DNA of 64,000 nt, taken from contig NZ_JNXI01000019.1 in NCBI RefSeq assembly GCF_000717055.1, forward strand, positions 62,001 through 126,000, in the 5' to 3' direction. Source of the stretch: Streptomyces iakyrus (GTDB lineage Bacteria; Actinomycetota; Actinomycetes; Streptomycetales; Streptomycetaceae). Every line of letters starts with the position of its first letter. The first letter of the stretch is position 1. This document shows, piece after piece, positions 47,016-56,000 of the stretch. Under the pieces are notes generated by a model. It made no database searches. It saw only the letters and a program-made list of their open reading frames with translations, and was not told the origin of the DNA. A program made the translations under genes and the position numbers.

Positions 47016-49595
47016 CTACTCGGTGGCGATCGCGTTGAGGACGTTCATCCGGCCTGCCCGGAACGCCGGGATCAGGGCGGCGAACAGGCCCACGAACGCC
47101 GAGCCGATGAAGACGCCGATGATCGTCGGCCAGGGGATGTCCAGGACACCCAGGCCCTCCAGGGCGAGCAGCTGCTGTGCCGTGGCGCCCCAGCCCATGC
47201 CCAGTCCGAGGCCCAGCAGGGCACCGAAGAGGGCGATGACGACCGACTCCATGCGGATCATGCGGCGCAGCTGGCGGCGCGAGAGGCCGATGGCCCGCAT
47301 CAGACCGATCTCCCGGGTGCGCTCCACCACCGACAGGGCCAGGGTGTTCACCACGCCCAGGATGGCGACGATGATCGCCAGGGCCAGCAGGCCGTAGATC
47401 ATGTTGAGCAGCTGGCCGATCTGGTCCTTCAGGGCGTCCTTGTAGTCGGTCTGGTCGCGCACGATGTACTGCGGGTAGTCGTGCAGCGCCGACTTCAGGG
47501 ACTTGTAGGCGGCGTCCTGCTGACCCTCCTTGGCGCTGGCGAAGACCAGCGAGTCCAGCGGCATCTTGTCGGCCGGGACGTACTTGGCCATCGTCGAGAT
47601 GGAGGTGTACATCGCGCCCGCGTCGATCACGACGTCACTGCTGGTGATCGCCCGGACCGTCAGGTCGGCCGCTGAGCCGTCCCTGAAGGCGACCTTGATC
47701 TTGGACCCGAGGGTGATGCCGTGGTCCTCGGCGAATTTCTCGTGGACGGACATCGAGTCGGGCTTGTAGGCGTCGGGGAGCTTGCCGGCGACGGTCTCGG
47801 TGCGCAGGTCGGTCGCGTACGACGGGTCGGCCGCGGTGATCGACGTGTCCTTGAGCGTCTTGCCGTCGGGGGTGGTGAAGTCGGCCTTGCCCAGCTTGTA
47901 CTCCGTGAGCCGCTCGACGTCCGGCGCCGACTTGGCGGCCTTGACGGCCTGCGGCGTGATCAGCTGGCCGCGGTCGGACTGGATGATGAAGTCCGTGCCG
48001 ACGGTCTTGTCGAGCTGGTCGGTGGCGGAGGCCACCATCGAGGAGCCGACCACGGACAGGCACGCCACCAGGGCGAGGCCGATCATCAGCGCGGCGCCGG
48101 TCGCGCCGGTGCGGCGCGGGTTGCGCAGGGCGTTGCGCTCGGCCATGCGGCCGACGGGGCCGAACATGCGCAGCAGCACGGCGCCCAGGACACGCACCAC
48201 GGCGCCGGCGAGCAGCGGGCCGATGACGACGAAGCCGATCAGCGACAGCACGATGCCGAGGCCGAGCCACATGGAGCCGGTCTTGGCCTTGTCGGCCTCC
48301 GCGGCGAGGTAGAGGGCGAAGCCGCCGGTCCCGGTGAGGACCGTGCCGATCGCGGCGCGGATCCAGCCGGCCTTGGCGTCCGCGGGGGCTCCCGCGTCGC
48401 GCAGCGCGGCCATCGGGGAGATCTTGCCGGCGCGCCGGGCGGGCAGGTAGGCGGCCAGCACGGTGACGATCACGCCGAGGACGAGGCCGACCACCGGGGT
48501 CGTCCAGGCCACCGTGAGGTCGTCGGTGGACAGTTCCATGCCTATCTGGCCCATGAGCTTCATCAGGCCGACGGCGAGGCCGACGCCCGCGCCGACGCCG
48601 AGCACCGAGCCGACGACACCGAGCAGCAGGGCCTCGACCAGCACGGAGCGGTTGACCTGCTTGCGGGAGGAGCCGATGGCCCGCATCAGGCCGATCTCCC
48701 GGGTGCGCTGGGCGACCAGCATGGAAAAGGTGTTGATGATCAGGAAGATGCCGACGAGGAAGGCGATCCCGGCGAAGCCGAGCATCGCGTACTTCATGAC
48801 GTTCATGAAGCCCTCGACGTCCTTCTGGTTGGCGTCGGCGGTCTCCTTGGCCGTCTTCACCTGGTAGCCGCCGCCGAGTTCGGCGGTGACGTTCTTCTTC
48901 AGCTGTGCGTCGCTGACGCCTGCGGCCGCGGTGACGTTGACGTTGGTGTAGACGTCGCTCTCACCGACCAGGGTCTGCTGTGCGGTCTTGGTGTCGACGT
49001 AGAAGATCGTGGCGCCGGGGTTGGTCACGGTGAAGTCGGCGATGCCGGAGATCTTCGCCTTGTGCGTGCCGACGGCGCTGATGACGCCGATCTCGTCGCC
49101 GAGCTTCAGGTCGTGCTTGTCGGCGGTGTCGGCGTCGACCATGATCTGCTCGGGGCCCTCGGGCGCCGCGCCGGAGGTGATCTTCATGGTGCGGGCGTCG
49201 GTGTCGTTCCAGTTGCCCACGATGGTCGGGGCGCCGCTGGAGGGCGACAGGTTGTCCTTGTCGCCGTCGACGACCGTCACCGAGGTGGAGAACACCGTTC
49301 CCTCGGCGGACTTCACGCCCTGTACCTTGCGGACCTCGCCCAGCACGGAGGCCGGCATGACCGGGGGCTTGCCGTTGTCCGCGGTCGTCTCACCGCTGTC
49401 GGAGGCGCCCTTGGCGCTCACCGTCACGTCGGAGGACGTGGCCGCGAAGAGCTTGTCGAACGTGGTCGACATGGTGTCGGTGAAGACGAGCGTGCCGCAG
49501 ACGAAGCCGACCGACAGCAGGACGGCGATCGCGGAGAGCGCCATCCGCCCCTTGTGCGCGAGGAAGTTGCGCATCGAGGTCTTCATGACGGTCAT
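47016..49595 (-). CDS. MacB/FtsX-family ABC transporter permease, paralogue of 21944-24478
   Basis: 859 residues with the same layout: N-terminal helix after MRNFLAHKGRMALSAIAVLL, extracellular domain (45-270), first FtsX block with AQRTREIGLMRAIGSSRKQ, a middle helix pair around 455-510, second extracellular domain (540-730), second FtsX block with ERTREIGLMRAIGLSRRQL, and C-terminus MNVLNAIATE. Exports or extracts an unknown lipophilic compound with its ATPase. ATG at 49595 overlaps the ATPase stop as ATGA; ATG at 49586 is an alternative. Confidence 0.92.
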   Translation of the reverse strand: MTVMKTSMRNFLAHKGRMALSAIAVLLSVGFVCGTLVFTDTMSTTFDKLFAATSSDVTVSAKGASDSGETTADNGKPPVMPASVLGEVRKVQGVKSAEGTVFSTSVTVVDGDKDNLSPSSGAPTIVGNWNDTDARTMKITSGAAPEGPEQIMVDADTADKHDLKLGDEIGVISAVGTHKAKISGIADFTVTNPGATIFYVDTKTAQQTLVGESDVYTNVNVTAAAGVSDAQLKKNVTAELGGGYQVKTAKETADANQKDVEGFMNVMKYAMLGFAGIAFLVGIFLIINTFSMLVAQRTREIGLMRAIGSSRKQVNRSVLVEALLLGVVGSVLGVGAGVGLAVGLMKLMGQIGMELSTDDLTVAWTTPVVGLVLGVIVTVLAAYLPARRAGKISPMAALRDAGAPADAKAGWIRAAIGTVLTGTGGFALYLAAEADKAKTGSMWLGLGIVLSLIGFVVIGPLLAGAVVRVLGAVLLRMFGPVGRMAERNALRNPRRTGATGAALMIGLALVACLSVVGSSMVASATDQLDKTVGTDFIIQSDRGQLITPQAVKAAKSAPDVERLTEYKLGKADFTTPDGKTLKDTSITAADPSYATDLRTETVAGKLPDAYKPDSMSVHEKFAEDHGITLGSKIKVAFRDGSAADLTVRAITSSDVVIDAGAMYTSISTMAKYVPADKMPLDSLVFASAKEGQQDAAYKSLKSALHDYPQYIVRDQTDYKDALKDQIGQLLNMIYGLLALAIIVAILGVVNTLALSVVERTREIGLMRAIGLSRRQLRRMIRMESVVIALFGALLGLGLGMGWGATAQQLLALEGLGVLDIPWPTIIGVFIGSAFVGLFAALIPAFRAGRMNVLNAIATE

Positions 49596-50380
49596 GACGT
49601 GCGCCCCCGGGCGTCGAAGTCCTTCATGCGGTCGAGGACTGCTTCCGCGGTCGGCTTGAACATCTCGTCGACGATGCGGCCGTCGGCGAGGTACAGCACC
49701 CGGTCCGCGTAACTGGCGGCCACCGGGTCGTGGGTGACCATCACGATGGTCTGGCCCAGCTCGTCGACGGACCGGCGCAGGAAGCCGAGGACCTCGGCGC
49801 CGGCGCGGGAGTCGAGGTTTCCGGTCGGCTCGTCCCCGAAGATGATCTCGGGCCGGGCGGCGAGCGCCCGCGCCACGGCGACGCGCTGCTGCTGGCCGCC
49901 GGAGAGCTGGGTCGGCCGGTGCTTGAGACGGTCGGCGAGCCCGACGGTCTCCACGACCCGCGTCAGCCACTCCTTGTCGGGCTTGCGGCCCGCGATGTCC
50001 ATGGGCAGGGTGATGTTCTCGATCGCGTTCAGCGTCGGCAGCAGGTTGAACGCCTGGAAGATGAACCCGATCCGGTCCCGGCGCAGCCGCGTGAGCTTCT
50101 TGTCCTTCAGACCGGTGATCTCGGTCTCGTCGAGGTAGATCTGGCCGCCCGTCACGGTGTCGAGCCCGGCCAGGCAGTGCATGAGGGTGGACTTGCCGGA
50201 TCCCGAGGGACCCATGATCGCGGTGAACTGGCCGCGTGCGATGTCCACGTCGACGTGGTCGAGGGCGACGACGCGGGTCTCACCGGATCCGTACGCCTTC
50301 ACGACCTGCCGCGCCCGCGCGGCAACGGCCGTACGCCCTCCAGTACCCCCGTGCCTGGGAATGGTCACAGCCGAAGTCAC
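49592..50380 (-). CDS. ABC transporter ATP-binding protein, paralogue of 21135-21905
   Basis: 262 residues. Walker A GPSGSGKST, FIFQAFNLLPTLNAIENI, signature LSGGQQQRVAVARAL, Walker B IIFGDEPTGNLDS and H-loop VMVTHDP. These stretches are nearly the same as in the ATPase at 21135, showing recent common origin. GTG at 50380 follows AGGAG. It is translationally coupled to the permease. Confidence 0.93.
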   Translation of the reverse strand: MTSAVTIPRHGGTGGRTAVAARARQVVKAYGSGETRVVALDHVDVDIARGQFTAIMGPSGSGKSTLMHCLAGLDTVTGGQIYLDETEITGLKDKKLTRLRRDRIGFIFQAFNLLPTLNAIENITLPMDIAGRKPDKEWLTRVVETVGLADRLKHRPTQLSGGQQQRVAVARALAARPEIIFGDEPTGNLDSRAGAEVLGFLRRSVDELGQTIVMVTHDPVAASYADRVLYLADGRIVDEMFKPTAEAVLDRMKDFDARGRTS

Positions 50381-50848
50381 GGTATGTCTCCTATATCGGT
50401 CAGCAAATGGTGAAGGCGGTCGCCCGGTCGGCAGCCGCTGTGGGCGGTGCCGGACCCGGAACCGGTCCGACGTGTTTCAGTCTCGCGGCGGGGAGGGGTC
50501 CCGCGCCCTGGTGTTCAGCGCAGTCTTTTGCTGTGGAAAACCCCACCCCCGCCGGTGTGCCAACCGCCCCCCGGCGGCGTAAAGCCAGGTTAAGGACGGG
50601 CCTCTGCCCGTCTCGTCCTCCGCCGGTACGAACCCTCCCCAGGTCGTAGTACGGAGGTACCCCTAGGGGCAGTCCACCGAAGGGTGGAGTCCGTCTCAGG
50701 GTCGGCTCCACCCGTGGGCTCACTCAGGCTCCACCCTCCCGCAGCGTCAGGGTCAAGTGGGAAGCTGTCCGCGGCAGGTAGGTGCAAGGGGCAGGCATGA
50801 GCGACGGGCCCGGGGCGAGGGTGTGGCCGGGCGAGGGGGAGGACCGGG
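50381..50848. promoter_or_regulatory. Divergent regulatory region with CsoR-like palindrome and GGGTGGAG repeats
   Basis: 468 bases between the ABC ATPase and the MFS gene. TACCCCTAGGGGCA (50658-50671) contains a perfect 10-bp palindrome resembling copper-responsive CsoR operators. Around it are CCACC-gaag-GGTGG and GGCTCCACCC twice (50703-50712 and 50728-50737 region), which look like binding sites for a response regulator. No credible gene; the minus-strand frame 50400-50723 is low-complexity and lacks a start context. Confidence 0.45.
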
Positions 50849-52342
50849 GTGGGCAGCACCAGTTCCGCGGAACGTGAGGCCGCACGACCCGCCGCGGCCG
50901 GCCGGCGCGGAGCCGTCGTCGCGGCGCTGATGCTCTCGATGGCGCTGGCGGCGCTGGACGCGACCATCGTCTCGACCGCCGTCCCGCAGATCGTCGGGGA
51001 CCTCGGCGGTTTCTCCGTCTTTTCCTGGCTGTTCTCCGGCTACCTGCTGGCCGTGACCGTCACCTTGCCCCTCTACGGCAAGCTCTCCGACACCTTCGGC
51101 CGCAAGCCGGTCCTCATAGCGGGGTCGGCGCTCTTCCTCCTAGGGTCGCTGCTGTGCGCGCTGGCCTGGAACATGGGGGCGCTCATCGCCTTCCGCGTCG
51201 TGCAGGGCCTGGGCGGCGGCGCGCTCCAGGGCACCGTGCAGACACTCGCCGCCGACCTGTACCCGCTGAAGGACCGGCCGAAGATCCAGTCGAAGCTGTC
51301 GACGGTGTGGGCGGTCTCCGCGGTCGCCGGCCCCGGTCTCGGCGGAGTGCTCGCCGCGTACGCGGACTGGCGCTGGATCTTCCTGATCAACCTGCCGATC
51401 GGCGCGGTCGCGCTGTGGCTGATCGTGCGTCACCTCCACGAGCCGGAGCGGGAAGCCACCGCACGCGCGCGCGTGGACTGGGCGGGGGCCCTCTCGGTGT
51501 TCACCTGCGGCGGCGTGCTGCTCACGGCCCTGGTGCAGGGCGGGGTGGCGTGGCCGTGGCTGTCGGCGCCCTCGCTGGCGCTGTTCGGTTCGGGACTCGC
51601 CCTGGCCGCGGTCGTGGTGCTGGTGGAGCGCCGGGCGGCGGAGCCGATCATCCCGGGCTGGGTGTGGCGGCGCCGTACGATCGCCGCGGTCAATCTGGCC
51701 CTGGGCGCGCTGGGTCTGCTGATGGTCGCGCCGTCGGTCTTCCTGCCCACCTACGCCCAGTCGGTGCTGGGCCTCGCGCCCGTGGCGGCCGGCTTCGTGC
51801 TGTCCGTCTGGACATTGAGCTGGCCGGTGTCGGCGGCGCTGAGCCAGCACGTGTACCGCAGGATCGGTTTCCGCAACACGGCGATGCTGGGCATCGGCAC
51901 GGCCGCACTGATCCTGTTCGCGTTCCCCTTCCTGCCCTACCCCGGGCAGGCCTGGCAGCCGGCCCTGCTGATGCTGCTGCTCGGCGCCGCGCTGGGCCTG
52001 TTCCAGCTGCCGCTCATCGTCGGTGTGCAGTCGACGGTGGGATGGGCGGAGCGCGGTACGACGACCGCGTCCGTGCTGTTCTGCCGCCAGACCGGCCAGA
52101 CGATCGGCGCGGCGGTGTTCGGCGCGGTCGCCAACGGGGTGCTGGCCGCGCGGCTCGGCGGGGCGGGCGACCTCGACTCGGTGACGCGGGCACTCGACTC
52201 GGGCAGCGCGCCGGAGGCGACCCGGCGGGCCATCGCCGACGCGGTGCACGCGGTCTACCTGGGAGCGGCGTGCGCGGCGGCCCTGGCGTTCCTGGTGCTG
52301 CTGTTCCTCGCGCCCCGGAAATTCCCGGTGCTGAAGGACTGA
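50849..52342 (+). CDS. MFS drug-resistance transporter (DHA2, 14-TMS type)
   Basis: 497 residues. Motif C-like MLSMALAALDATIVSTAVPQ, motif A GKLSDTFGRKPVLIAGSALF, then motif GLGGGALQGTVQTLAADLYP and WRWIFLINLPIGA, the pattern of the EmrB/QacA drug:proton antiporters. Fourteen hydrophobic segments are expected. Substrate unknown; the ABC transporter next door is also an efflux type, so the region may protect against lipophilic compounds. GTG at 50849 has GGAGG 6 bases upstream. Confidence 0.9.
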   Translation: MGSTSSAEREAARPAAAGRRGAVVAALMLSMALAALDATIVSTAVPQIVGDLGGFSVFSWLFSGYLLAVTVTLPLYGKLSDTFGRKPVLIAGSALFLLGSLLCALAWNMGALIAFRVVQGLGGGALQGTVQTLAADLYPLKDRPKIQSKLSTVWAVSAVAGPGLGGVLAAYADWRWIFLINLPIGAVALWLIVRHLHEPEREATARARVDWAGALSVFTCGGVLLTALVQGGVAWPWLSAPSLALFGSGLALAAVVVLVERRAAEPIIPGWVWRRRTIAAVNLALGALGLLMVAPSVFLPTYAQSVLGLAPVAAGFVLSVWTLSWPVSAALSQHVYRRIGFRNTAMLGIGTAALILFAFPFLPYPGQAWQPALLMLLLGAALGLFQLPLIVGVQSTVGWAERGTTTASVLFCRQTGQTIGAAVFGAVANGVLAARLGGAGDLDSVTRALDSGSAPEATRRAIADAVHAVYLGAACAAALAFLVLLFLAPRKFPVLKD

Positions 52343-52364
52343 GCGCGTCCGTATCCTCGCGCCC

Positions 52365-52874
52365 ATGGTGACCTTGGAGCCCCTGCGGGCGGAACACGCG
52401 GACGCGTTGCTGGCCTTCGAGCGGGAGAACCGAGCGTACTTCGCCCGCACCGTGCCGGACCGCGGGGACGCCTTCTTCACGGCGGCGGGGTTCGCGGCAC
52501 GGCTTCGGGCGCTCCTCGACGAGCAGCACGCGCGCGTGTGCCGCTTCCACGTGGTCCTCGGGGAGGACGGCGAGCTGATCGGCCGGGTGAACCTGATGGA
52601 CCTGGTGGACGGCCAGGCCGAACTCGGCTACCGCGTCGGCCGACAGGCCGCAGGCCGGGGCGTGGCGACGGCAGCCGTGGCGCAGGTGTGCCGGCTGGCT
52701 GCCACCGGCTACGGTCTGACGTCCCTCACCGCGGTCACGACCCTGGACAACCCGGCTTCCCTGAAGGTCCTCGCCCGCAGCGGCTTCGTCCGGGTGGAGA
52801 ACATCACGGTGGACGGACGACCGGGGGTCCGCCACGAGCGCCGGCACCTGGACGCCGCCCCCGACGGCCCCTAG
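52365..52874 (+). CDS. RimJ/RimL-type GNAT acetyltransferase
   Basis: 169 residues. LRAEHADALLAFERENRAYF at the start, the acetyl-CoA loop ELGYRVGRQAAGRGVATAAV, and the C-terminal TTLDNPASLKVLARSGF are typical of acyl-protein acetyltransferases of the RimJ class. Substrate unknown. ATG at 52365 lacks a ribosome site; TATCCT ends 7 bases upstream, so a leaderless mRNA is likely, read from its own promoter rather than from the MFS gene 22 bases before. Confidence 0.85.
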   Translation: MVTLEPLRAEHADALLAFERENRAYFARTVPDRGDAFFTAAGFAARLRALLDEQHARVCRFHVVLGEDGELIGRVNLMDLVDGQAELGYRVGRQAAGRGVATAAVAQVCRLAATGYGLTSLTAVTTLDNPASLKVLARSGFVRVENITVDGRPGVRHERRHLDAAPDGP

Positions 52875-52955
52875 GGCGCGCCCCCGACCCGTTTCCGGGT
52901 TCGGACACTCTTGCGGGTGACGCGGAGTGACGGGCCGTGCGTGTCTGCTGGTGGC

Positions 52956-55340
52956 ATGGACTTCAACAGGCGCACGGCGATGGCAGCGGGACTCGGGGCG
53001 ATGGTCGCGGGCGGCGGCAGCACGGCACGGGCGGCCGCGCCCATGACGGTGACGGTGACGGTGCAGGGCGAGTCCGCGGTGCGGACGAACATCCCGGTGG
53101 TGAGGGACCGTCGGGCGGCCGGCGGCCGGTACCTGAGGTTACGGACGGAGGGGAAACCCCCTGCGCGGACCGGCTGGTACGCGACGTACTCCGTGCGCGC
53201 CCCGCGGGCCGGGGTGTACGCGCTGACGGCCGTGGCCACGGCGCCGGTCGAGACGCCGCACACCGAGGCCGTCGCCTCCTACCTGCACCTGTCCGTGAAC
53301 GACGGCCCCTTCTGCGAGATCGCGCGCTCGCAACCGCACTGGTACGAATCACCGCCCGCCTGGGGCGACCTGTCCCGGCTGGACCTGGGGACGGTCGAGC
53401 TGCGGGACGGCACCAACACGCTCACCTTCCGCGTCACCGAACCGACCGTCCTGGACACGACGACGGCGTACGTCCTGTCCCTGGACCGCTTCACCCTGCG
53501 CCACCTGGACGGGCACCCGGCCCTGCGCGAACTGTCGGTCCCCCGGCACCGCGAGGGCGAACCGGCCCGGCTGCGTCTGACCCTCGACGGACACGCCACG
53601 CGTGCCCACCGCGTGCGGTACGTGGTGAGCGACCACCACGGCCGGCGCGTCACCGCAGGCCACGCCGCCCTCGCCGCGGGCGACCTGAGCGCGACGGTCC
53701 CGCTGCCCGCGCTGCCCCCGGGGCACTACCGCGTGGAGGCGGACGGCGTGACGGGCCGGTTCGCCCGTCTGCCGGCACGGCTCGCCGTCACCGGCCCCGC
53801 CGCCCGCTTCGGGGTCAACGTCTGGGCGTCCTCCCTCGTCCCGCCCTCGCGTCTGGCGGACTTCGCCTCCGCCCTGCGGGACATGGGAGCCGGCTGGGTA
53901 CGGGACGGCCAGTCCTGGCCCGCGGTCGAGCCATTGCCGGGCGTCCACGACACCGGCCACCACGACCGCCGCACCCGCACCCTGCGCGCCCACGGCCTGG
54001 CCGTCCTCGACGTGCTGTCCCCCGCCCCCGAGTGGGCGATGACCGACGCCTCGCTCCCCCTCCCGGCGGACCTCAGGCACGCCTACCGCTACGCCCGGCG
54101 CCTCGCGGCCGCCGCCCCCGAGGCGCTCCAGCTGTCGAACGAACCGGACGTCGACACCACGCGCAGCACCGGCGACGCCCACGCCGCGTTCGTGAAGGCC
54201 GCCGCGCTCGGCATCAAGGACGCGGCGCGCGAACCGTGCCTCGTCGTGCTCCCGGGCATCGCCCAGACCGGCCCCTTCCAGGACCTGATGCTCGCGAACG
54301 ACATCGTGCGGTACGCCGATGGGTGGGCGTTCCACGGCTACCCCGATCCCACCGAGCCGGGCGAGCCGCGCTTCCCGGGTGCCGCCGACGAACAGCACGA
54401 GCTGGCCCGCCGGCACGAGGCGGACATACCGCTGTGGATGACGGAGTGCGGCGCGTTCCAGAAGGCGCGCCCGGGTGCGGACCTGACACCCGCGCAGGAG
54501 ATCGAGCAGGCGCGGTATGTGGTGCGTTCCATGGTGGAGGGGCTGGCGGCGGGGAACGACCGGCAGTTCTGGTTCGCCGGCCCGCCGCTGCACGACGACG
54601 GCGTCTACTTCGGGCTGCTCGACCGCGACTTCCTGCCGCTGCCCGCCTACAGCGCGTTCGCGGCCCTCACCTCGCTGCTAGGTGCGGCCCACTTCACCGG
54701 CCCCGCGCCCCTGCTGCCGGACGGCGTCCAGGGGTTCGTGTTCGACAGCGGGCGGGGCGAACAGGTCACGGTGGTGTGGTCGGAGCGGCCCGTCCGCCTG
54801 GACCGGTGCCCGGCGAGGACCGCCTACGACATCATGGGCCGCCGTCTTCCCGCCGGGCAGCCGGTGACCGCCTCGCGCGATCCGCTCTACTTCACCTCCG
54901 CCGCGCCCCCGGCGGCCTCCCCTCGGGCCCTCGCGCGGCCGAGGGCCCGGCTCTCCCCCGCCGAACACATCGTCCTCGCCCAGCGCTTCCCCGCCCGCAA
55001 CGCCGCCCCCGGCAAGCAGGACGGTGACGCGCCCCCGCCGCACGGCTACCGCCTCGGCCGCCGCACCCGCATGACCGTCGACGTCTACAACTTCGACGAC
55101 ACCGCACACCGCGTGACCGTCTCGGCACGACCGGTGGGCGGCGGATGGATTGTGCGGGCCGGCCAAGGACAGCGCGAGACGTCCATACGTGTACCGGCCG
55201 GAGGGAGGGCCGGCGTCAACTTCACGCTCCTCGCGGGCAGTTCGGTCCCGCGCCGGATCGACCGGCGGCTGGCCTTCCGGGCGACGGTTGACGATCACGC
55301 CGAAGTACCCGCGACCGTGGCCCTGATCCACCGCGGCTGA
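52956..55340 (+). CDS. Secreted GH39-like glycosidase with a bldA-dependent TTA codon
   Basis: 794 residues. Twin-arginine signal NRRTAMAAGLGAMVAGG with an AxA site, so Tat export is likely. N-terminal beta-rich region (about 30-290), a clan GH-A catalytic barrel with acid/base Glu396 in LSNEPDVD and nucleophile Glu497 in WMTECGAF, and a C-terminal beta domain ending TVALIHRG. Best fit is a GH39-like beta-xylosidase or related enzyme acting on polysaccharide. Codon 62 is TTA (53139-53141), the only in-frame TTA I found among the window's genes, so translation should need bldA. ATG at 52956 has only weak ribosome signal. Confidence 0.8.
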   Translation: MDFNRRTAMAAGLGAMVAGGGSTARAAAPMTVTVTVQGESAVRTNIPVVRDRRAAGGRYLRLRTEGKPPARTGWYATYSVRAPRAGVYALTAVATAPVETPHTEAVASYLHLSVNDGPFCEIARSQPHWYESPPAWGDLSRLDLGTVELRDGTNTLTFRVTEPTVLDTTTAYVLSLDRFTLRHLDGHPALRELSVPRHREGEPARLRLTLDGHATRAHRVRYVVSDHHGRRVTAGHAALAAGDLSATVPLPALPPGHYRVEADGVTGRFARLPARLAVTGPAARFGVNVWASSLVPPSRLADFASALRDMGAGWVRDGQSWPAVEPLPGVHDTGHHDRRTRTLRAHGLAVLDVLSPAPEWAMTDASLPLPADLRHAYRYARRLAAAAPEALQLSNEPDVDTTRSTGDAHAAFVKAAALGIKDAAREPCLVVLPGIAQTGPFQDLMLANDIVRYADGWAFHGYPDPTEPGEPRFPGAADEQHELARRHEADIPLWMTECGAFQKARPGADLTPAQEIEQARYVVRSMVEGLAAGNDRQFWFAGPPLHDDGVYFGLLDRDFLPLPAYSAFAALTSLLGAAHFTGPAPLLPDGVQGFVFDSGRGEQVTVVWSERPVRLDRCPARTAYDIMGRRLPAGQPVTASRDPLYFTSAAPPAASPRALARPRARLSPAEHIVLAQRFPARNAAPGKQDGDAPPPHGYRLGRRTRMTVDVYNFDDTAHRVTVSARPVGGGWIVRAGQGQRETSIRVPAGGRAGVNFTLLAGSSVPRRIDRRLAFRATVDDHAEVPATVALIHRG

Positions 55341-55532
55341 CGCACCGCGGAACCCCGAGAAGCCGGGTTAACGCCGGTAACACCCGAGGTCGGGAAGGTA
55401 AGCGCATACCGACCGATCAGTTTGCAGAAACCCTCGCGCAGGACCCCTACTCCGAAGTAGCGTGCGTGGCTCCCGCCCCCCACCTCCCTGCGGCCCGCCG
55501 CACCGGATCCAACCCTCGCAAGGAGTACCGGG

Positions 55533-56000
55533 ATGTCCTACGACCCGTCCCCTTCCTACCCGTACCGACCACCCGACCCACCCAAGTACCCGTCACCGTC
55601 CCCGTCCTACGACCCGTACACGTACGACACCTATCCCTGGGCGCCGCAGGAGGCTCCCGAGCCCGCCGGACGGCGTCCCCAGCGCCACGCCGCGCTCGGA
55701 CACCACAGCGACCTGCGGGTGTTGCGCAGCGCCTACCGCTGGCAGCGGCGCGTGGCCACGCTCACCGCGCTCGGCTACTTCGTCCTGTTCCTGATCCTGT
55801 CGGCGTTCGCGCCCTCGTTCATGACGAGCACCGTCACCGACGGCCTGCCCACCGGCCTGCTGCTGGCGCTCGTCCAGGTCCCCGTGACCTGGCTCGCGGT
55901 CGCCCTGTACGAGCAGACGGCCCGCCGCCGCGTCGACCCGATCGCGGACCGGATACGCAAGCACGCCGAGCTGGACGCGAAGCGGGAGGGAACACGGTGA
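55533..56000 (+). CDS. DUF485 family membrane protein
   Basis: 155 residues. Pro/Tyr-rich N-terminus (SYPYRPPDPPKYPSPSPS), then the DUF485 core: LRSAYRWQRRVATLTALGYF, LILSAFAPSFM and GLPTGLLLALVQVPVTWLAV, two helices with the characteristic W-A-L-Y end. It is the usual partner of ActP-type acetate symporters, encoded just upstream of them. AAGGAG lies 7 bases before ATG 55533. A small inverted repeat CTACT-ccga-AGTAG (55447-55460) lies in the promoter region, where no clear -35/-10 was found. Confidence 0.9.
   Translation: MSYDPSPSYPYRPPDPPKYPSPSPSYDPYTYDTYPWAPQEAPEPAGRRPQRHAALGHHSDLRVLRSAYRWQRRVATLTALGYFVLFLILSAFAPSFMTSTVTDGLPTGLLLALVQVPVTWLAVALYEQTARRRVDPIADRIRKHAELDAKREGTR

Noticed and set aside
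50400..50723. 107-residue minus-strand frame between the ABC ATPase and the MFS gene
   Set aside because: Low-complexity, lies across palindromes and repeats that look regulatory, and has no start context.
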